NCBI RefSeq assembly: GCF_000702505.1
Contig: NZ_JNIM01000001.1
Coordinates: 2,108,001 to 2,172,000, forward strand
Direction of reading: 5' to 3'
Length of the DNA stretch: 64,000 nt
From: Thermogemmatispora carboxidivorans
GTDB taxonomy: Bacteria; Chloroflexota; Ktedonobacteria; Ktedonobacterales; Ktedonobacteraceae
Made by a program: the position numbers and the translations under genes. Of the stretch, positions 26,334 to 40,179 are shown piece after piece; positions within the stretch are counted from its first letter, which is position 1; each line of letters starts with the position of its first letter. The notes below the pieces were generated by a model that made no database searches, had not been told where the DNA came from, and saw nothing but the letters and a program-made list of their open reading frames with translations.

Positions 26334-27248
26334 TTGATCGACAGAGAGCGTGACGATCTCGTGCGCTTACTGGCTGGCGCTCTTGATATGCACCTTCATA
26401 TTGAGCCAGACCTGATTGAGCGCAGCACGGATGATCTCTCGCTGGCTCGCGAATTTCTCGCTCTCGGTTGGGGCGGCTTTGTTCTGAAGTCGCACTACTT
26501 TCCCACCGCCGAGCGCGCCAGGGTGGTCTCCACTGCCGTTCCGGGGGTTCAGGTCTTTGGAGCGATCGCTCTGAACCATGCCGTGGGCGGCTTCAATCCG
26601 GTGGCTGTCGAGATCGCTGGCCGGGCTGGCACGCGCATCGTCTGGCTGCCGACGGTTGATGCGGCCAATGAGTCGCCAGAGAGGCAAGCGGCCCGTGGCG
26701 AGCGTCACCAACCATTCTGGACCCGCATTCAGCAAGAGATTCGAGCCAAAGGCTATGCTCCGGAGCCGCTCAGCGTCTTTGATGAACGTGGCCAGCTGCG
26801 GAGCGAAGTGCGGGCCTGCCTTGCCGGTGTTGCCGAGTACGATATGGTGCTAGCCACAGGGCACCTGGCGAGGGATGAAATCTTTGCCGTCGTGGCAGCG
26901 GCGCGAGAGAGCGGCGTGAAGCGCATTGTGGTTACTCACGCTCTCTTCCCCTCACAAGCTCTCTCCATTGAGGAGCAGCGACGGCTGGCCGACATGGGAG
27001 CCTATATTGAAGGCTGTTATACCACCTTCTATACCAACAAATGCCCGTGGGAACGACTTTTCGCGGCTATTCGCGCCGTTGGTCCCGAGCGAACCGTGCT
27101 CTCATCCGATCTTGGCCAGCGCTCGAATCCACCGATCGTCGCCGGCCTCCTCGATTTTGCCGCTCGTCTGCTTGCGGCTGGCTTCACGCCGCGAGAGGTG
27201 CAGTGCATGCTCGTTGAGAATCCGGCCCGGCTGGTGGTAGACGGATAA
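26334..27248 (+). CDS. DUF6282 amidohydrolase-like protein, candidate pathway lactonase
   Basis: A TIM-barrel protein of about 305 aa with amidohydrolase/PHP-like metal-binding features: near the N terminus DMHLHIEPD, later FVLKSHYF, ATGHL, VVTHALF and a C-terminal SSDLGQRSNP. It fits the DUF6282 family, which has no assigned reaction that I know of. In the cluster it occupies the position of LigI, the amidohydrolase-superfamily lactonase that opens 2-pyrone-4,6-dicarboxylate to 4-oxalomesaconate. That role, or the tautomerase role of GalD, is inference from context. Start: TTG at 26334 has AGGAGA 10 bp upstream; GTG at 26325 is the alternative. Confidence 0.7.
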   Translation: MIDRERDDLVRLLAGALDMHLHIEPDLIERSTDDLSLAREFLALGWGGFVLKSHYFPTAERARVVSTAVPGVQVFGAIALNHAVGGFNPVAVEIAGRAGTRIVWLPTVDAANESPERQAARGERHQPFWTRIQQEIRAKGYAPEPLSVFDERGQLRSEVRACLAGVAEYDMVLATGHLARDEIFAVVAAARESGVKRIVVTHALFPSQALSIEEQRRLADMGAYIEGCYTTFYTNKCPWERLFAAIRAVGPERTVLSSDLGQRSNPPIVAGLLDFAARLLAAGFTPREVQCMLVENPARLVVDG

Positions 27249-27393
27249 GCGCGATCTCTGGGCCTGCGCGACCCTGGGTGGACCCCTCGTCGGGCAGGTA
27301 AGGGGACGGAGGGCAGTGTAGTGGAGCCGGGCAAGGCCGACAGGTAGTGAGCATTGTGACAAATCCTTTGTGTTGAGTGAGGAGACAACATCT

Positions 27394-28119
27394 ATGGCGA
27401 AGGCTGCAGATACGGGTACCTTGATGGTGGTGAGTGCCCATGCTGCTGACTTTGTCTGGCGTGCTGGGGGAGCCATCGCCCTCTATGTACAGCGTGGTTG
27501 GCGCGCACGGGTTCTCTGTCTTTCCTTTGGAGAGAGGGGCGAATCGGCGCGCCTGTGGGAAGAAGGCAAAACATTGGAGGAGATCAAAGCCATCCGCCGG
27601 GCTGAAGCCGAGCGGGCCGCGGCGATTCTAGGAGCAGAGGTACGTTTCCTGGACGCCGGCGATTATCCACTCGACGTGACGTCTGAGCTGCGCGATGCCC
27701 TTGTCCAGGAGTTTCGCCAGCATCGACCAGACATCATCTTGACCCATTCTCTGCAAGATCCCTATAACATGGACCATCCGCGCACGACCCAGCTTGTGCT
27801 GGAGAGCCGCATTCTGGCTCAGGCGCATGGCTATCCTTCTTCCTATCCCGTCATTGGGGCGCCCCAGGTCTTTCTCTACGAGCCGCATCAGCCAGAGCAG
27901 TGTGGTTTTCGCATAGATCTTCTGCTTGACATCACACCGGTCTTTGACAAGAAGCGTCAAGCTATGGAGTGTATGGCCGCGCAAGAGCACCTCTGGGCCT
28001 ATTACACTGACGTTGCCAAGCGACGTGGCGTACAGGCGGGACGCAACTCCGGCCAGCGTGTCGTTTACGCGGAGGCCTATCAGCGTATCTATCCCAGCGT
28101 TGGAGGTGAGTTTGTATGA
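27394..28119 (+). CDS. galB: 4-oxalomesaconate hydratase, GalB/PIG-L type
   Basis: A 241-aa protein of the LmbE/PIG-L fold. It departs from the usual AHPDD deacetylase motif and instead has VVSAHAADFVWRAGG (metal ligands H16 and D19), followed by LCLSFGERGES, THSLQDPYNMDHP, EPHQPEQC and MAAQEHLWAYYT. These match Pseudomonas GalB from memory, which hydrates 4-oxalomesaconate to 4-carboxy-4-hydroxy-2-oxoadipate in gallate and protocatechuate 4,5-cleavage. AGGAG lies 9 bp before the ATG; an upstream TTG at 27370 is less likely. The stop overlaps the aldolase start by 4 bp, so the two are translationally coupled and catalyse consecutive steps. Confidence 0.85.
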   Translation: MAKAADTGTLMVVSAHAADFVWRAGGAIALYVQRGWRARVLCLSFGERGESARLWEEGKTLEEIKAIRRAEAERAAAILGAEVRFLDAGDYPLDVTSELRDALVQEFRQHRPDIILTHSLQDPYNMDHPRTTQLVLESRILAQAHGYPSSYPVIGAPQVFLYEPHQPEQCGFRIDLLLDITPVFDKKRQAMECMAAQEHLWAYYTDVAKRRGVQAGRNSGQRVVYAEAYQRIYPSVGGEFV

Positions 28120-28814
28120 AGCGTCCCGTCGTCGTCACAGAGGTGCCACGACCGGAAGCGGCCCTGGTTGAGCAACTAGCGGCCTATGGCGTAGCTACCG
28201 TGCACGAAGCCCTTGGCAAAGAAGGCTTATTACAGCCGTATCTGCGTCCTATCTATCCCGAAGCGCAGGTAGCGGGGAGCGCTGTGACTGTCCTCTGTCC
28301 TCCTGGCGATAACCTCATGGTGCACGCGGCGATCGAGGTCTGTCGGCCCGGTGATGTACTGGTAGTGGCGACAGAAGCCCCATCGACCGATGGCATGTTT
28401 GGTGAGCTACTGGCTACCTCGGCGCGAGCGCATGGAGTAGTTGGTCTGGTCATTGACGCGGGAGTGCGCGATGTAGCGGCGCTGAGCGCCATGCGCTTTC
28501 CTGTCTGGTCGCGGGCCATCTCGGCGCGAGGAACCGTCAAAGAAACGGCAGGGGCAGTCAATATTCCGGTCGTCTGCGGTGGTGCGCTTGTCAGGCCAGG
28601 TGATGTCATCCTGGGCGACGCCGATGGGGTTGTATGTGTTCCTCGCCAGGCCCTGGCTCAAACCATTGCCCAGGCCGCTGCCCGTACTGCCAGAGAGAAT
28701 ACCACCCGCGAGCGTCTGGCTGCTGGCGAGCTAGGTCTCGATCTCTACGATCTGCGCAGCAAACTCAAGGCCCTAGGTGTCGAATACGTCCGCTATGACG
28801 AATGGGAGGGGTGA
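28116..28814 (+). CDS. 4-carboxy-4-hydroxy-2-oxoadipate aldolase / oxaloacetate decarboxylase (RraA fold)
   Basis: A 232-aa RraA-like class II aldolase (LigK/GalC/HMG aldolase group). The family signatures are ATVHEALGKEG near residue 30, the divalent-metal and substrate loop IDAGVRDVAAL, and GGALVRPGDVILGDADGVVCVP. It splits 4-carboxy-4-hydroxy-2-oxoadipate into pyruvate and oxaloacetate and commonly decarboxylates oxaloacetate as a side activity. Four-base overlap with the hydratase upstream and a 3-bp gap to the dehydrogenase downstream. RraA proteins can be confused with RNase E inhibitors, but the length, extended C terminus and neighbours argue for the aldolase. Confidence 0.88.
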   Translation: MKRPVVVTEVPRPEAALVEQLAAYGVATVHEALGKEGLLQPYLRPIYPEAQVAGSAVTVLCPPGDNLMVHAAIEVCRPGDVLVVATEAPSTDGMFGELLATSARAHGVVGLVIDAGVRDVAALSAMRFPVWSRAISARGTVKETAGAVNIPVVCGGALVRPGDVILGDADGVVCVPRQALAQTIAQAAARTARENTTRERLAAGELGLDLYDLRSKLKALGVEYVRYDEWEG

Positions 28815-28817
28815 GCC

Positions 28818-29714
28818 ATGCGTCTCGGCTTCGTCGGCTTTGGTGAGGCCGCCTCGGCGATTGCCGCTGGGCTAGCCGAGGAAGGGCTGCGTGAGCTATA
28901 CGCCTATGATGTGGTCTGTGGCCCAGCCCTTATGGAACGGGCGGCCTGCTGCGGCGTCCACCTTGTGACCAGTCTAGCTGAGCTTGCGGCCCAGGCTGAT
29001 CTTCTGCTCTCGCTGGTTACAGCGAAGGTCGCCTTGACGGTAGCGCGCGAGATTGCCCCGCACCTGCGAGTGGGAACGCTCTATGCTGATCTCAACTCGT
29101 GTGCTCCGAGAATCAAGGCTGAGATCGGCCAGGTGATTGCCCAGCTGGCTCCCGGAGCCAGCTATGCCAGTGTTGCTGTCATGTCTGCTGTACCTCCGCT
29201 GCGGCACCGCGTTCCTCTTGTAGCTGACGGGCCGGGAGCGAGACGCCTGCGTGAAGTTCTGGAACCCTATGGCATGAACATCGAAGTTCTGAAAGGGCCA
29301 CTGGGCGCAGCCGCTACGCTCAAGATGTGTCGCAGTATTGTGCTCAAGGGCCTGGAGGCCCTCTTTCTAGAAGCCTTGCTAGCAGCCGAGCAGGAAGGTC
29401 TGACCGAGCAGGTGCTGACATCGCTCAATGCCTCTTTCCCCAATAAACCCCTGGGTGACCTCGGAGTCTATTTGCTTGACCGGCATCGGCTTCACGCCCA
29501 GCGCCGGGCCGATGAGATGCAGGAAGCAGCAGCGACCCTGGTCAGTCTCGAGATTGATCCCCTCGTTTCCGAGGGAGCTGCTCAACGCCTGCGCTGGTCG
29601 GCTGAGCGACTGACTCGTTTGGCGGCTCCGTCCGAGGCCGAGACCGAGGTGGGTGGTGGAGGCACCCAGGATGGAGGCTATCGTACCCTATTGCGCCAAC
29701 TCAGCAATGCTTGA
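28818..29714 (+). CDS. NAD(P)-dependent dehydrogenase with DUF1932 domain
   Basis: A 298-aa protein of the beta-hydroxyacid/6-phosphogluconate dehydrogenase superfamily. The dinucleotide motif is G7-F-G9-E-A-A12; LLLSLVTAKVAL and ADLNSCAPRIK follow as in the family. The C-terminal helical domain has GAAATLKMCRSIVLKGLEALFLEALLAA, where the catalytic lysine is expected, and fits DUF1932. It is coupled tightly to the aldolase. In the protocatechuate 4,5-route a dehydrogenase (LigC, an unrelated Gfo/Idh-type protein) oxidises the ring-cleavage hemiacetal to a pyrone; this gene could fill that step. The assignment is inferred from position only. Confidence 0.75.
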   Translation: MRLGFVGFGEAASAIAAGLAEEGLRELYAYDVVCGPALMERAACCGVHLVTSLAELAAQADLLLSLVTAKVALTVAREIAPHLRVGTLYADLNSCAPRIKAEIGQVIAQLAPGASYASVAVMSAVPPLRHRVPLVADGPGARRLREVLEPYGMNIEVLKGPLGAAATLKMCRSIVLKGLEALFLEALLAAEQEGLTEQVLTSLNASFPNKPLGDLGVYLLDRHRLHAQRRADEMQEAAATLVSLEIDPLVSEGAAQRLRWSAERLTRLAAPSEAETEVGGGGTQDGGYRTLLRQLSNA

Positions 29715-30054
29715 AAGCGGAAAGGAGGTGCAAAAACAGCAGACATTCAAATCTTGGTAGGCAGGGTAAGCAGATGATATGCTCCATAGTAAGAGGAGGA
29801 AAGTCTCATCATAGGCGATGGTTGGTCTTCCTCAGTGCTGAGGAAAGAAGCTGCAGATCGGGCCAGGTAAGCTGATGCTGAAAGACGAGGTGCCAGCCTG
29901 ATGGAATTCAGCGAGCCAGGGTTGAGGCTTCCGTGGCTGGCATGCCCAGATCAGCAAGGGCACACTACGTATCAGACGAGCAGCGTCTTAGAGGATTGTT
30001 CATCGGGTCAAGTGAACAAGTGAACGAGCAGATAAGAAAAAGGAGTTTGCCGGT
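29715..30054. other. Intergenic region upstream of the MFS gene
   Basis: 340 bp. An AGGAGGT sequence near 29724 has no start codon in a credible frame after it. No GntR-type operator, consensus promoter or gene was recognised; the MFS gene could be transcribed from the cluster or alone. Confidence 0.4.
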
Positions 30055-31323
30055 ATGGCTTCGCCGCAGAAGAGGTCTTGGTTCCGTTACGAGAACGGTG
30101 TCGTTCTCATGATGTTTTTCACCTTTGGCTTCGTCTTTATGGAGCGACTCAGCATTGTCTACCTCTTCCCCTTCATAGCTCCTGATCTGAAACTCAACAA
30201 TGCTGAGATTGGCATGATCGCCTCCGTGCTTGCCGTATGCTGGGCGGTCTCCGGGTTCATCTTTGGCTCGATCTCCGATCTCGTTGGTTCGCGGAAGAAG
30301 GTTTTGCTACCCATCACCCTTGCCTTTTCGCTCTTCTCGTTCCTCTCAGGGTTGGCTCGCAGCTTTTGGCAGATGATCCTCGTACGCGGTCTTATGGGGG
30401 TTGCTGAGGGGCCGGTGCTGCCGCTGGCGCAAGCGAGCGTCATTGCTGCCTCCACGCCCGAGCGTCGTGGTTTCAATCTGGGTTTTGTCCAAAGCTCGTT
30501 AGGGCTGATTGGCTCATTTCTGACGCCGATCATCGTCACGCAGATTGCTGTCCATTACTCATGGCATGAAGCCTTTTATCTGGTCGGTGTCCCTGGCCTG
30601 GTGATGTTCTTTGTCCTGCTCAAGTGGATGCGCGAGCCGGGTCGGGGGACGGCTCAGGAGGCCGAAGCGGTTGAGCACACCAAGGTACGTCTGGCTGACA
30701 TCGGGGCAGTCTTTCGCCATCGCAACATGTGGTTCTGCGTGCTCATCGCGATCTTCTCAATGACCTGGCTGTTTGCCTTTACCACCTTTGCACCGACCTT
30801 CCTGACAGAAGTAAGCCACTATTCGCCCGATGAGATGGGGCTGATCATGTCGGCGGTAGGTTTGGGAACCTTCGTGTGGGGCTTCGTTGGACCGGCCATC
30901 TCCGATCGCCTGGGTCGCAAACCTACCTTAATCCTCTTCGCCTTCATTGCCTGCCTGTCACCGATCTGCCTGGCGTTGTTGCGGGCCCCCGTGGGGATCA
31001 TGATGGTCGTTGCTTTCCTGACGACCGTTGGTCAGGCCGTCTTCCCGCTGTTCCTGGTGATCATTCCTGGCGAGTCCCTCCCGTATCGACTGGTGGCCAG
31101 CGCGGTCGGCCTGACCCAATTCATTGGGGAGCTGGTGGGTGGTACTTTCGCCCCCTGGCTGGGCGGCGTGGCCGCAGATCACTGGGGGTTAGTAGCTCCA
31201 ATGTGGATTGCTGCCGCTGGCATGCTAGTCAGCGCACTGCTGGCCTTTGGCCTCAAAGAGACAGCTCCTGCGAAGGTCGGACGTGGAGCACTTGAGGCCC
31301 AGGAGATCGTAACCACGGCCTAA
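30055..31323 (+). CDS. MFS transporter, probably for an organic or aromatic acid
   Basis: A 422-aa membrane protein with twelve predicted helices in two halves. The MFS A-type loop between helices 2 and 3 reads GSISDLVGSRKKVL, and the equivalent in the second half GPAISDRLGRKPTLI. The helix-4 region RGLMGVAEGPVLPLAQASV resembles anion:cation symporters for phthalate, glucarate or aromatic acids. AAAAAGGAG lies upstream of ATG. As last gene of the aromatic cluster it is the likely substrate importer, which is inference. A strong terminator follows at 31355-31390. Confidence 0.85.
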   Translation: MASPQKRSWFRYENGVVLMMFFTFGFVFMERLSIVYLFPFIAPDLKLNNAEIGMIASVLAVCWAVSGFIFGSISDLVGSRKKVLLPITLAFSLFSFLSGLARSFWQMILVRGLMGVAEGPVLPLAQASVIAASTPERRGFNLGFVQSSLGLIGSFLTPIIVTQIAVHYSWHEAFYLVGVPGLVMFFVLLKWMREPGRGTAQEAEAVEHTKVRLADIGAVFRHRNMWFCVLIAIFSMTWLFAFTTFAPTFLTEVSHYSPDEMGLIMSAVGLGTFVWGFVGPAISDRLGRKPTLILFAFIACLSPICLALLRAPVGIMMVVAFLTTVGQAVFPLFLVIIPGESLPYRLVASAVGLTQFIGELVGGTFAPWLGGVAADHWGLVAPMWIAAAGMLVSALLAFGLKETAPAKVGRGALEAQEIVTTA

Positions 31324-31354
31324 CCCCATTGCCCTGCTCCCTTTTCCTTTGCTA

Positions 31355-31390
31355 GAAGCGAGTCCTTTCTCGGGACTCGCTTCCCTTTTT
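31355..31390 (+). terminator. Rho-independent terminator after the MFS gene
   Basis: Perfect 11-bp stem (GAAGCGAGTCC, 31355-31365, with 31373-31383) around a 7-nt loop, followed by CCTTTTT. It separates the aromatic cluster from the rRNA promoter. Confidence 0.9.
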
Positions 31391-31424
31391 AGGGAAAATT
31401 TCTGCCAAATTGGCCAATACCCTC

Positions 31425-31453
31425 TTGACAACAGATCCAGGCTGTGAGATAAT
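31425..31453 (+). promoter_or_regulatory. rRNA operon promoter
   Basis: TTGACA (31425-31430), 17-bp spacer, GATAAT (31448-31453), preceded by an AT-rich stretch that could act as an UP element. The leader to the 16S gene is about 470 nt and contains no convincing gene. Confidence 0.8.
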
Positions 31454-31925
31454 CTCACTCGCCTCGCAGAGAGAAACAAAAAGACAGCGAGCGAGGCCAC
31501 TCAGCGAAAGCCGGCCATCCCGCTCATCGCTGGTGGGCCGTCCAGATCTACCACTGGCGGTCATTGCCAGTTACCTTCTCTTCCCAGGTGTTCTACGTGG
31601 TGGGGGTTTATGCCCTCAGCGAGACGGCGCCGGAAGGGAGTGGGCGGTGAGGTAACGGCCTGAGTGAGGCCAGGTGACTGCACCTTGACAATTGAAGAGT
31701 GGAAAACAGCAGAGGCGGATGTGCTGTGTTCGCTACTGATGAATTGCTGCGGAGGTGATCCTCTGTAGAAGAGGTTCGCCAGTCGACGCAGATCAGTTCG
31801 TCAGACGAGGCAGCGCAGATAGCCCTGACGTCCAGAAGAACAGTATAGCGGGTGGTTCGCTCAGCAGAGGCTGAGGAGCCAGCCGCTGGAGATAGAAGCT
31901 CGACATCGTACGTTCAATTAAGAAC

Positions 31926-36964
<5,039 letters not shown>

Positions 36965-37003
36965 ATCTGTCTCAGCTCTGCCGTGTTACGCTGTCTACGG
37001 CTC

Positions 37004-37044
37004 CTCTCGGCAAAATTGAGGCAAGAATTGCTGCAGTTGTTAAG
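37004..37044 (+). repeat. Right arm of the pre-23S processing stem
   Basis: Complement of 33755-33796. After it comes a TTCTTTAAG-like stretch and then the terminator; no 5S gene lies between. Confidence 0.8.
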
Positions 37045-37090
37045 TGTTCTTTAAGAAGAGCTTGTCGTTTGACTCATTGTATAATGAGAA

Positions 37091-37122
37091 GGGGCCTACT
37101 GGTATCTTAGCTGGTAGGCCCC
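37091..37122 (+). terminator. rRNA operon terminator
   Basis: Nine-base perfect stem GGGGCCTAC/GTAGGCCCC (37091-37099 and 37114-37122), followed by a modest T-rich stretch. It ends the operon straight after the 23S processing arm. Confidence 0.85.
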
Positions 37123-37238
37123 TCTCGTTGTGTTTATCGCTGATTGCCCCGTTGGAGGTGGCTCGCGTCAGGCGCTGAGCAAGAAACCTGTCTCATGGAG
37201 GAAAGATCAACCACGCCTGTCGGGAGTCACTCGATCGC

Positions 37239-38786
37239 TTAGCGTAAGCGACGTGCCAGCCAGTAGCCGATCACGGCACCAGCACTAGCTCCCACCCCAG
37301 CTAGCAACGCGCGCTGCCGCCGTCTCCGCCTACGAGCTACCGCTACCGTAGCGGGCCAGCGGTAAAGACCAGCGGCTCGATAAGCCTGATCGAGTAGCTC
37401 GACTGGATGCAGAACCTGCATTCTCAAGCCGCGCTCGCGAATACCCAGTGCAATCTGCATCATGCAGCCAGGGTTACCGGTAACTACCGCCTCTGCCCCC
37501 GCAGCTGCAATATTGTTCATTTTTCTCGCCAGCAGCTTGCCAGCCAGATCCTGGTTGGTGATATTGTAAATACCCGCGCTGCCACAGCACCAATCGGCCT
37601 CTTTCAGCTCCACCAGTCGCAGCCCTGGAATGCTTTGCAACAGGCGGCGTGGCTGCTGCTTAATCTTCTGACCGTGGATCAGGTGGCAGGCATCATGATA
37701 GGTGATCGTGAGCGGTACCTCGCCCATCTCTCGATTGAGATCGATCGAAGTCAAAAACTCGCTGATATCTTTTACCTTAGCGCTAAAAGCGGCAGCGCGC
37801 TCGGCATAGAGCGGATCATCTGCCAGCAAGTGACCATATTCCTTCAGATTGGAGCCACAACCTGCCGAGTTAATGATGATCGCATCGCACTGATAGGCCT
37901 CGAAAACATCGATATTGTAGCGCGCCAGCTCCCGCCCACGTCGTGCTTCTCCGGCGTGAACGTGTAAAGCACCACAGCAGCGCTGTTGTGGTGGCGTAAT
38001 GACCTCGCAGCCGTTAGCAGCCAACACGCGGATAGTAGCCTCATTCACATCGCGGAATACCTGATCCATAATGCAACCGCTGATGAAGCCGACGCGATAG
38101 CGACGCTGGCCCAAGGCCGGCGTAATCTCCGGCAGGGGGCGAGCGAAAAGAGGGCCGCGTGCTGGGGCCATTAAAGCTTCCGGAGTCTTCAGCCGACCCC
38201 GAAAGGGTGTCGGGAGCGCATTCACCATGTCCAGTAAGCCAGTAGCATGGACCAGAGCCTGTAGACCGCTGCGCTGGTAAACCTTAAGAGCAGCAAAAAA
38301 AAGCGTCGTTATCAAGCGCGAAGGCAACAATACATCGAAGAAAGCCTGACGCAGGAGGCGGGTAGTACCTGACTCCAGAGCTGCTGTGGCAGCCCTCGCA
38401 GTTGGTAGACCCGCTGGCTCCTGCTCGGCTCGCTCGATCTCTAGCTGAATCTGCTCGCGCGCAGCCTCGATGAGCTTCCCGAACTGCACGCCAGACGGAC
38501 AGGCGGTCTCACAGGCACGGCAGCCCAGGCAGCAGTACATGTGCTCCACAAACTCTGGGCTGATGGCGATTCGACCCTCTGCCACCGCCTGCATCTGATA
38601 GATGCGCCCACGTGGTGAATCCATCTCGACCCCAAGCAGCGCATAGGTGGGACAGGTGGGGAGGCAGAAGCCGCAATGGATGCACTGACGCATTAATTGG
38701 TAGGTATGCGTATGGCGGCGGAGTGGGCCTTCAGTAGGCGCAGTAACAGCCAGCGTCGTTGCCAGCGCCGTGGAGTGACTGGACAT
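37239..38786 (-). CDS. glcF: Glycolate oxidase iron-sulfur subunit, with C-terminal membrane anchor
   Basis: A 515-aa protein. Two [4Fe-4S] motifs lie in the first 100 residues (CIHCGFCLPTCP and CCLGCRACETACP). Two CCG-type domains follow (RCCGALHVHAGEA and WCCGSAGIYNI with nearby GCGSN and GNPGC). GlcF passes electrons from the GlcD/GlcE flavins to the quinone pool. Unlike E. coli GlcF (about 407 aa), this one carries a C-terminal extension with a run of arginines and then a hydrophobic helix (LLAGVGASAGAVIGYWLA), suggesting a direct membrane anchor. GGGAGG ribosome-binding site. It is last in the glcE-methyltransferase-glcF order, with glcD encoded nearby on the same strand. Confidence 0.88.
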   Translation of the reverse strand: MSSHSTALATTLAVTAPTEGPLRRHTHTYQLMRQCIHCGFCLPTCPTYALLGVEMDSPRGRIYQMQAVAEGRIAISPEFVEHMYCCLGCRACETACPSGVQFGKLIEAAREQIQLEIERAEQEPAGLPTARAATAALESGTTRLLRQAFFDVLLPSRLITTLFFAALKVYQRSGLQALVHATGLLDMVNALPTPFRGRLKTPEALMAPARGPLFARPLPEITPALGQRRYRVGFISGCIMDQVFRDVNEATIRVLAANGCEVITPPQQRCCGALHVHAGEARRGRELARYNIDVFEAYQCDAIIINSAGCGSNLKEYGHLLADDPLYAERAAAFSAKVKDISEFLTSIDLNREMGEVPLTITYHDACHLIHGQKIKQQPRRLLQSIPGLRLVELKEADWCCGSAGIYNITNQDLAGKLLARKMNNIAAAGAEAVVTGNPGCMMQIALGIRERGLRMQVLHPVELLDQAYRAAGLYRWPATVAVARRRRRRQRALLAGVGASAGAVIGYWLARRLR

Positions 38787-38937
38787 AATTTCCTCCCAGA
38801 GTAGTCTTACTTGCAGAGGACCGACCGATGAAGACGGTTAGGGTCGGGAGCACTTTTTCCGCGGCAGGGACGCCTCTCCTCCTTGATAGGGCGGCCAGCC
38901 CTGCGGCGCCCTGCAGCCTTTCGGCCTCATAAAGGGT

Positions 38938-40173
38938 CTACCTATCGCTCTCTCGCGAACCGGTCTCAGCTGAGTCATGTCGAGTCAAGAGCGGAAGACC
39001 ACGTTGCGCGCCCCAGGCTTCTGCTCGTGATCGGTGACGACCCGCAAAAAGTCGGCTCTGACGAGGCGAGCCAGCCACAACAGTGACCTCCTGGCGATTG
39101 TGAAAGAGCTGACGAGCCTTCACGATCGCGTATGTTCCCTGTAGAATCGCCAGTGCCTCGCGAAGGACAGGTAGCGGCTGGATGTGCTTCGTGGCATGTG
39201 GCAACTTGAGCACGCTGAGGACAAAGCCATCACCTCTGAGCAGGTCTGCGGCTCGGACCAGTAGACGGGCTGCATCGCGAGCATCCATCCGCATATCATT
39301 GGTAATGACAGCGAAGCGCCGCGATCGATGTAGGGCCTCAGCGAGATAAACCTCGGCGGAGCAACGCTTATGCTCAAGGCGCAACCGAGCCTCCTCGTGC
39401 AGAGCCGGGGCGAGCGCGGCGGGATCAACGGCCACCACGTGCAGGCCAGCCTGAAGCAGAAGGCGAGTCCAACCGCCAGGAGCAGCCCCCAGGTCGAGGG
39501 CCTCGCCTTCCGTTGGCAGAGTCAGGTTAAAAACCTCGAGCGCCTCTAACAGCTTCAATTCCGCACGACTGATCTGCTCAGGCAAGCGGGCGAAATGGCG
39601 CTCGCCTCCTGGCCACGAACTGAGATTCTCCTCTGCCAGAGAGATCCCGACAAAGCCCCGCTCAGCGGTCAAGGCTATTGACAGCACGATACGTGGCTTA
39701 CGAATCGACTCAATAGCTCTTGTTTCCTCGCTGATCACGCTTGCCAGCTTCTGATTGAGCTGACCGCTCGTATAGGCCAGTGAGCGGACTGGCGGCTGTT
39801 TGGCGGGAGGCAGCAGGCGTGCCTGGACCGCGAAATACTGTCCTGGTCCCAGCCAAGCGAACTCCGGCAAAGTGGCCAGAGCCAGGGCAAGGCGGGCGCA
39901 ATCGTCTTCTATCGTCCCCCTCAGTTCAACAATGGCCTGTGCTGGTGCCAGATGACGCACAAACACGGGCGGATGCTCCATTGCCTGGCGCAATAACCTC
40001 CGCATCGCCGGAACGGCGCACAAAGCGATTCCTGGACCCAGCTCCTCCACCACTGTCAGCGCGCTACAGAGCGACTGCAGCTCAGCCAGTGCAGGCTGAA
40101 GGAACTCCGGCTGAGCCGTGGCAATCACCTGCTCTCCATCGTAATCACAAGCGTTGAAAAGCATCGCCTTCAC
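38938..40173 (-). CDS. FtsJ/RlmM-like SAM-dependent RNA methyltransferase
   Basis: A 411-aa protein with an N-terminal region (about 1-200) like the THUMP-type domain of RlmM and a C-terminal Rossmann methyltransferase. The SAM-binding motif is EALDLGAAPGGWTRLLLQAG, followed by VVAVDPAAL and the acidic DMRMDARDAA. The catalytic K-D-K-E tetrad of 2'-O-methyltransferases is partly visible (VLKLPHATKH). RlmM modifies C2498 of 23S rRNA in E. coli; whether this protein does so is unknown. It lies between glcE (6-bp gap) and glcF with no metabolic link apparent. Start is GTG at 40173, or ATG 9 bp later. Confidence 0.78.
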   Translation of the reverse strand: MKAMLFNACDYDGEQVIATAQPEFLQPALAELQSLCSALTVVEELGPGIALCAVPAMRRLLRQAMEHPPVFVRHLAPAQAIVELRGTIEDDCARLALALATLPEFAWLGPGQYFAVQARLLPPAKQPPVRSLAYTSGQLNQKLASVISEETRAIESIRKPRIVLSIALTAERGFVGISLAEENLSSWPGGERHFARLPEQISRAELKLLEALEVFNLTLPTEGEALDLGAAPGGWTRLLLQAGLHVVAVDPAALAPALHEEARLRLEHKRCSAEVYLAEALHRSRRFAVITNDMRMDARDAARLLVRAADLLRGDGFVLSVLKLPHATKHIQPLPVLREALAILQGTYAIVKARQLFHNRQEVTVVAGSPRQSRLFAGRHRSRAEAWGAQRGLPLLTRHDSAETGSRESDR

Positions 40174-40179
40174 TGCTGG

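Noticed and set aside
27354..27362. Third GntR operator TTGT-N1-ACAA before the hydratase gene
   Set aside because: The spacer is one base shorter than in the two clear operators and the AACAAT flanks are missing, so it is too weak to call.
37070..37088. TTGACT followed by TATAAT before the rRNA terminator, looking like a promoter
   Set aside because: The hexamers are only 5 bp apart, far from the 16-18 bp needed, and no other -35 fits.
36965..37090. Possible 5S rRNA or tRNA after the 23S
   Set aside because: No GAACACGGAAGTTAAG-like 5S core and no T-loop or cloverleaf were seen; the sequence is explained by the processing arm and terminator.
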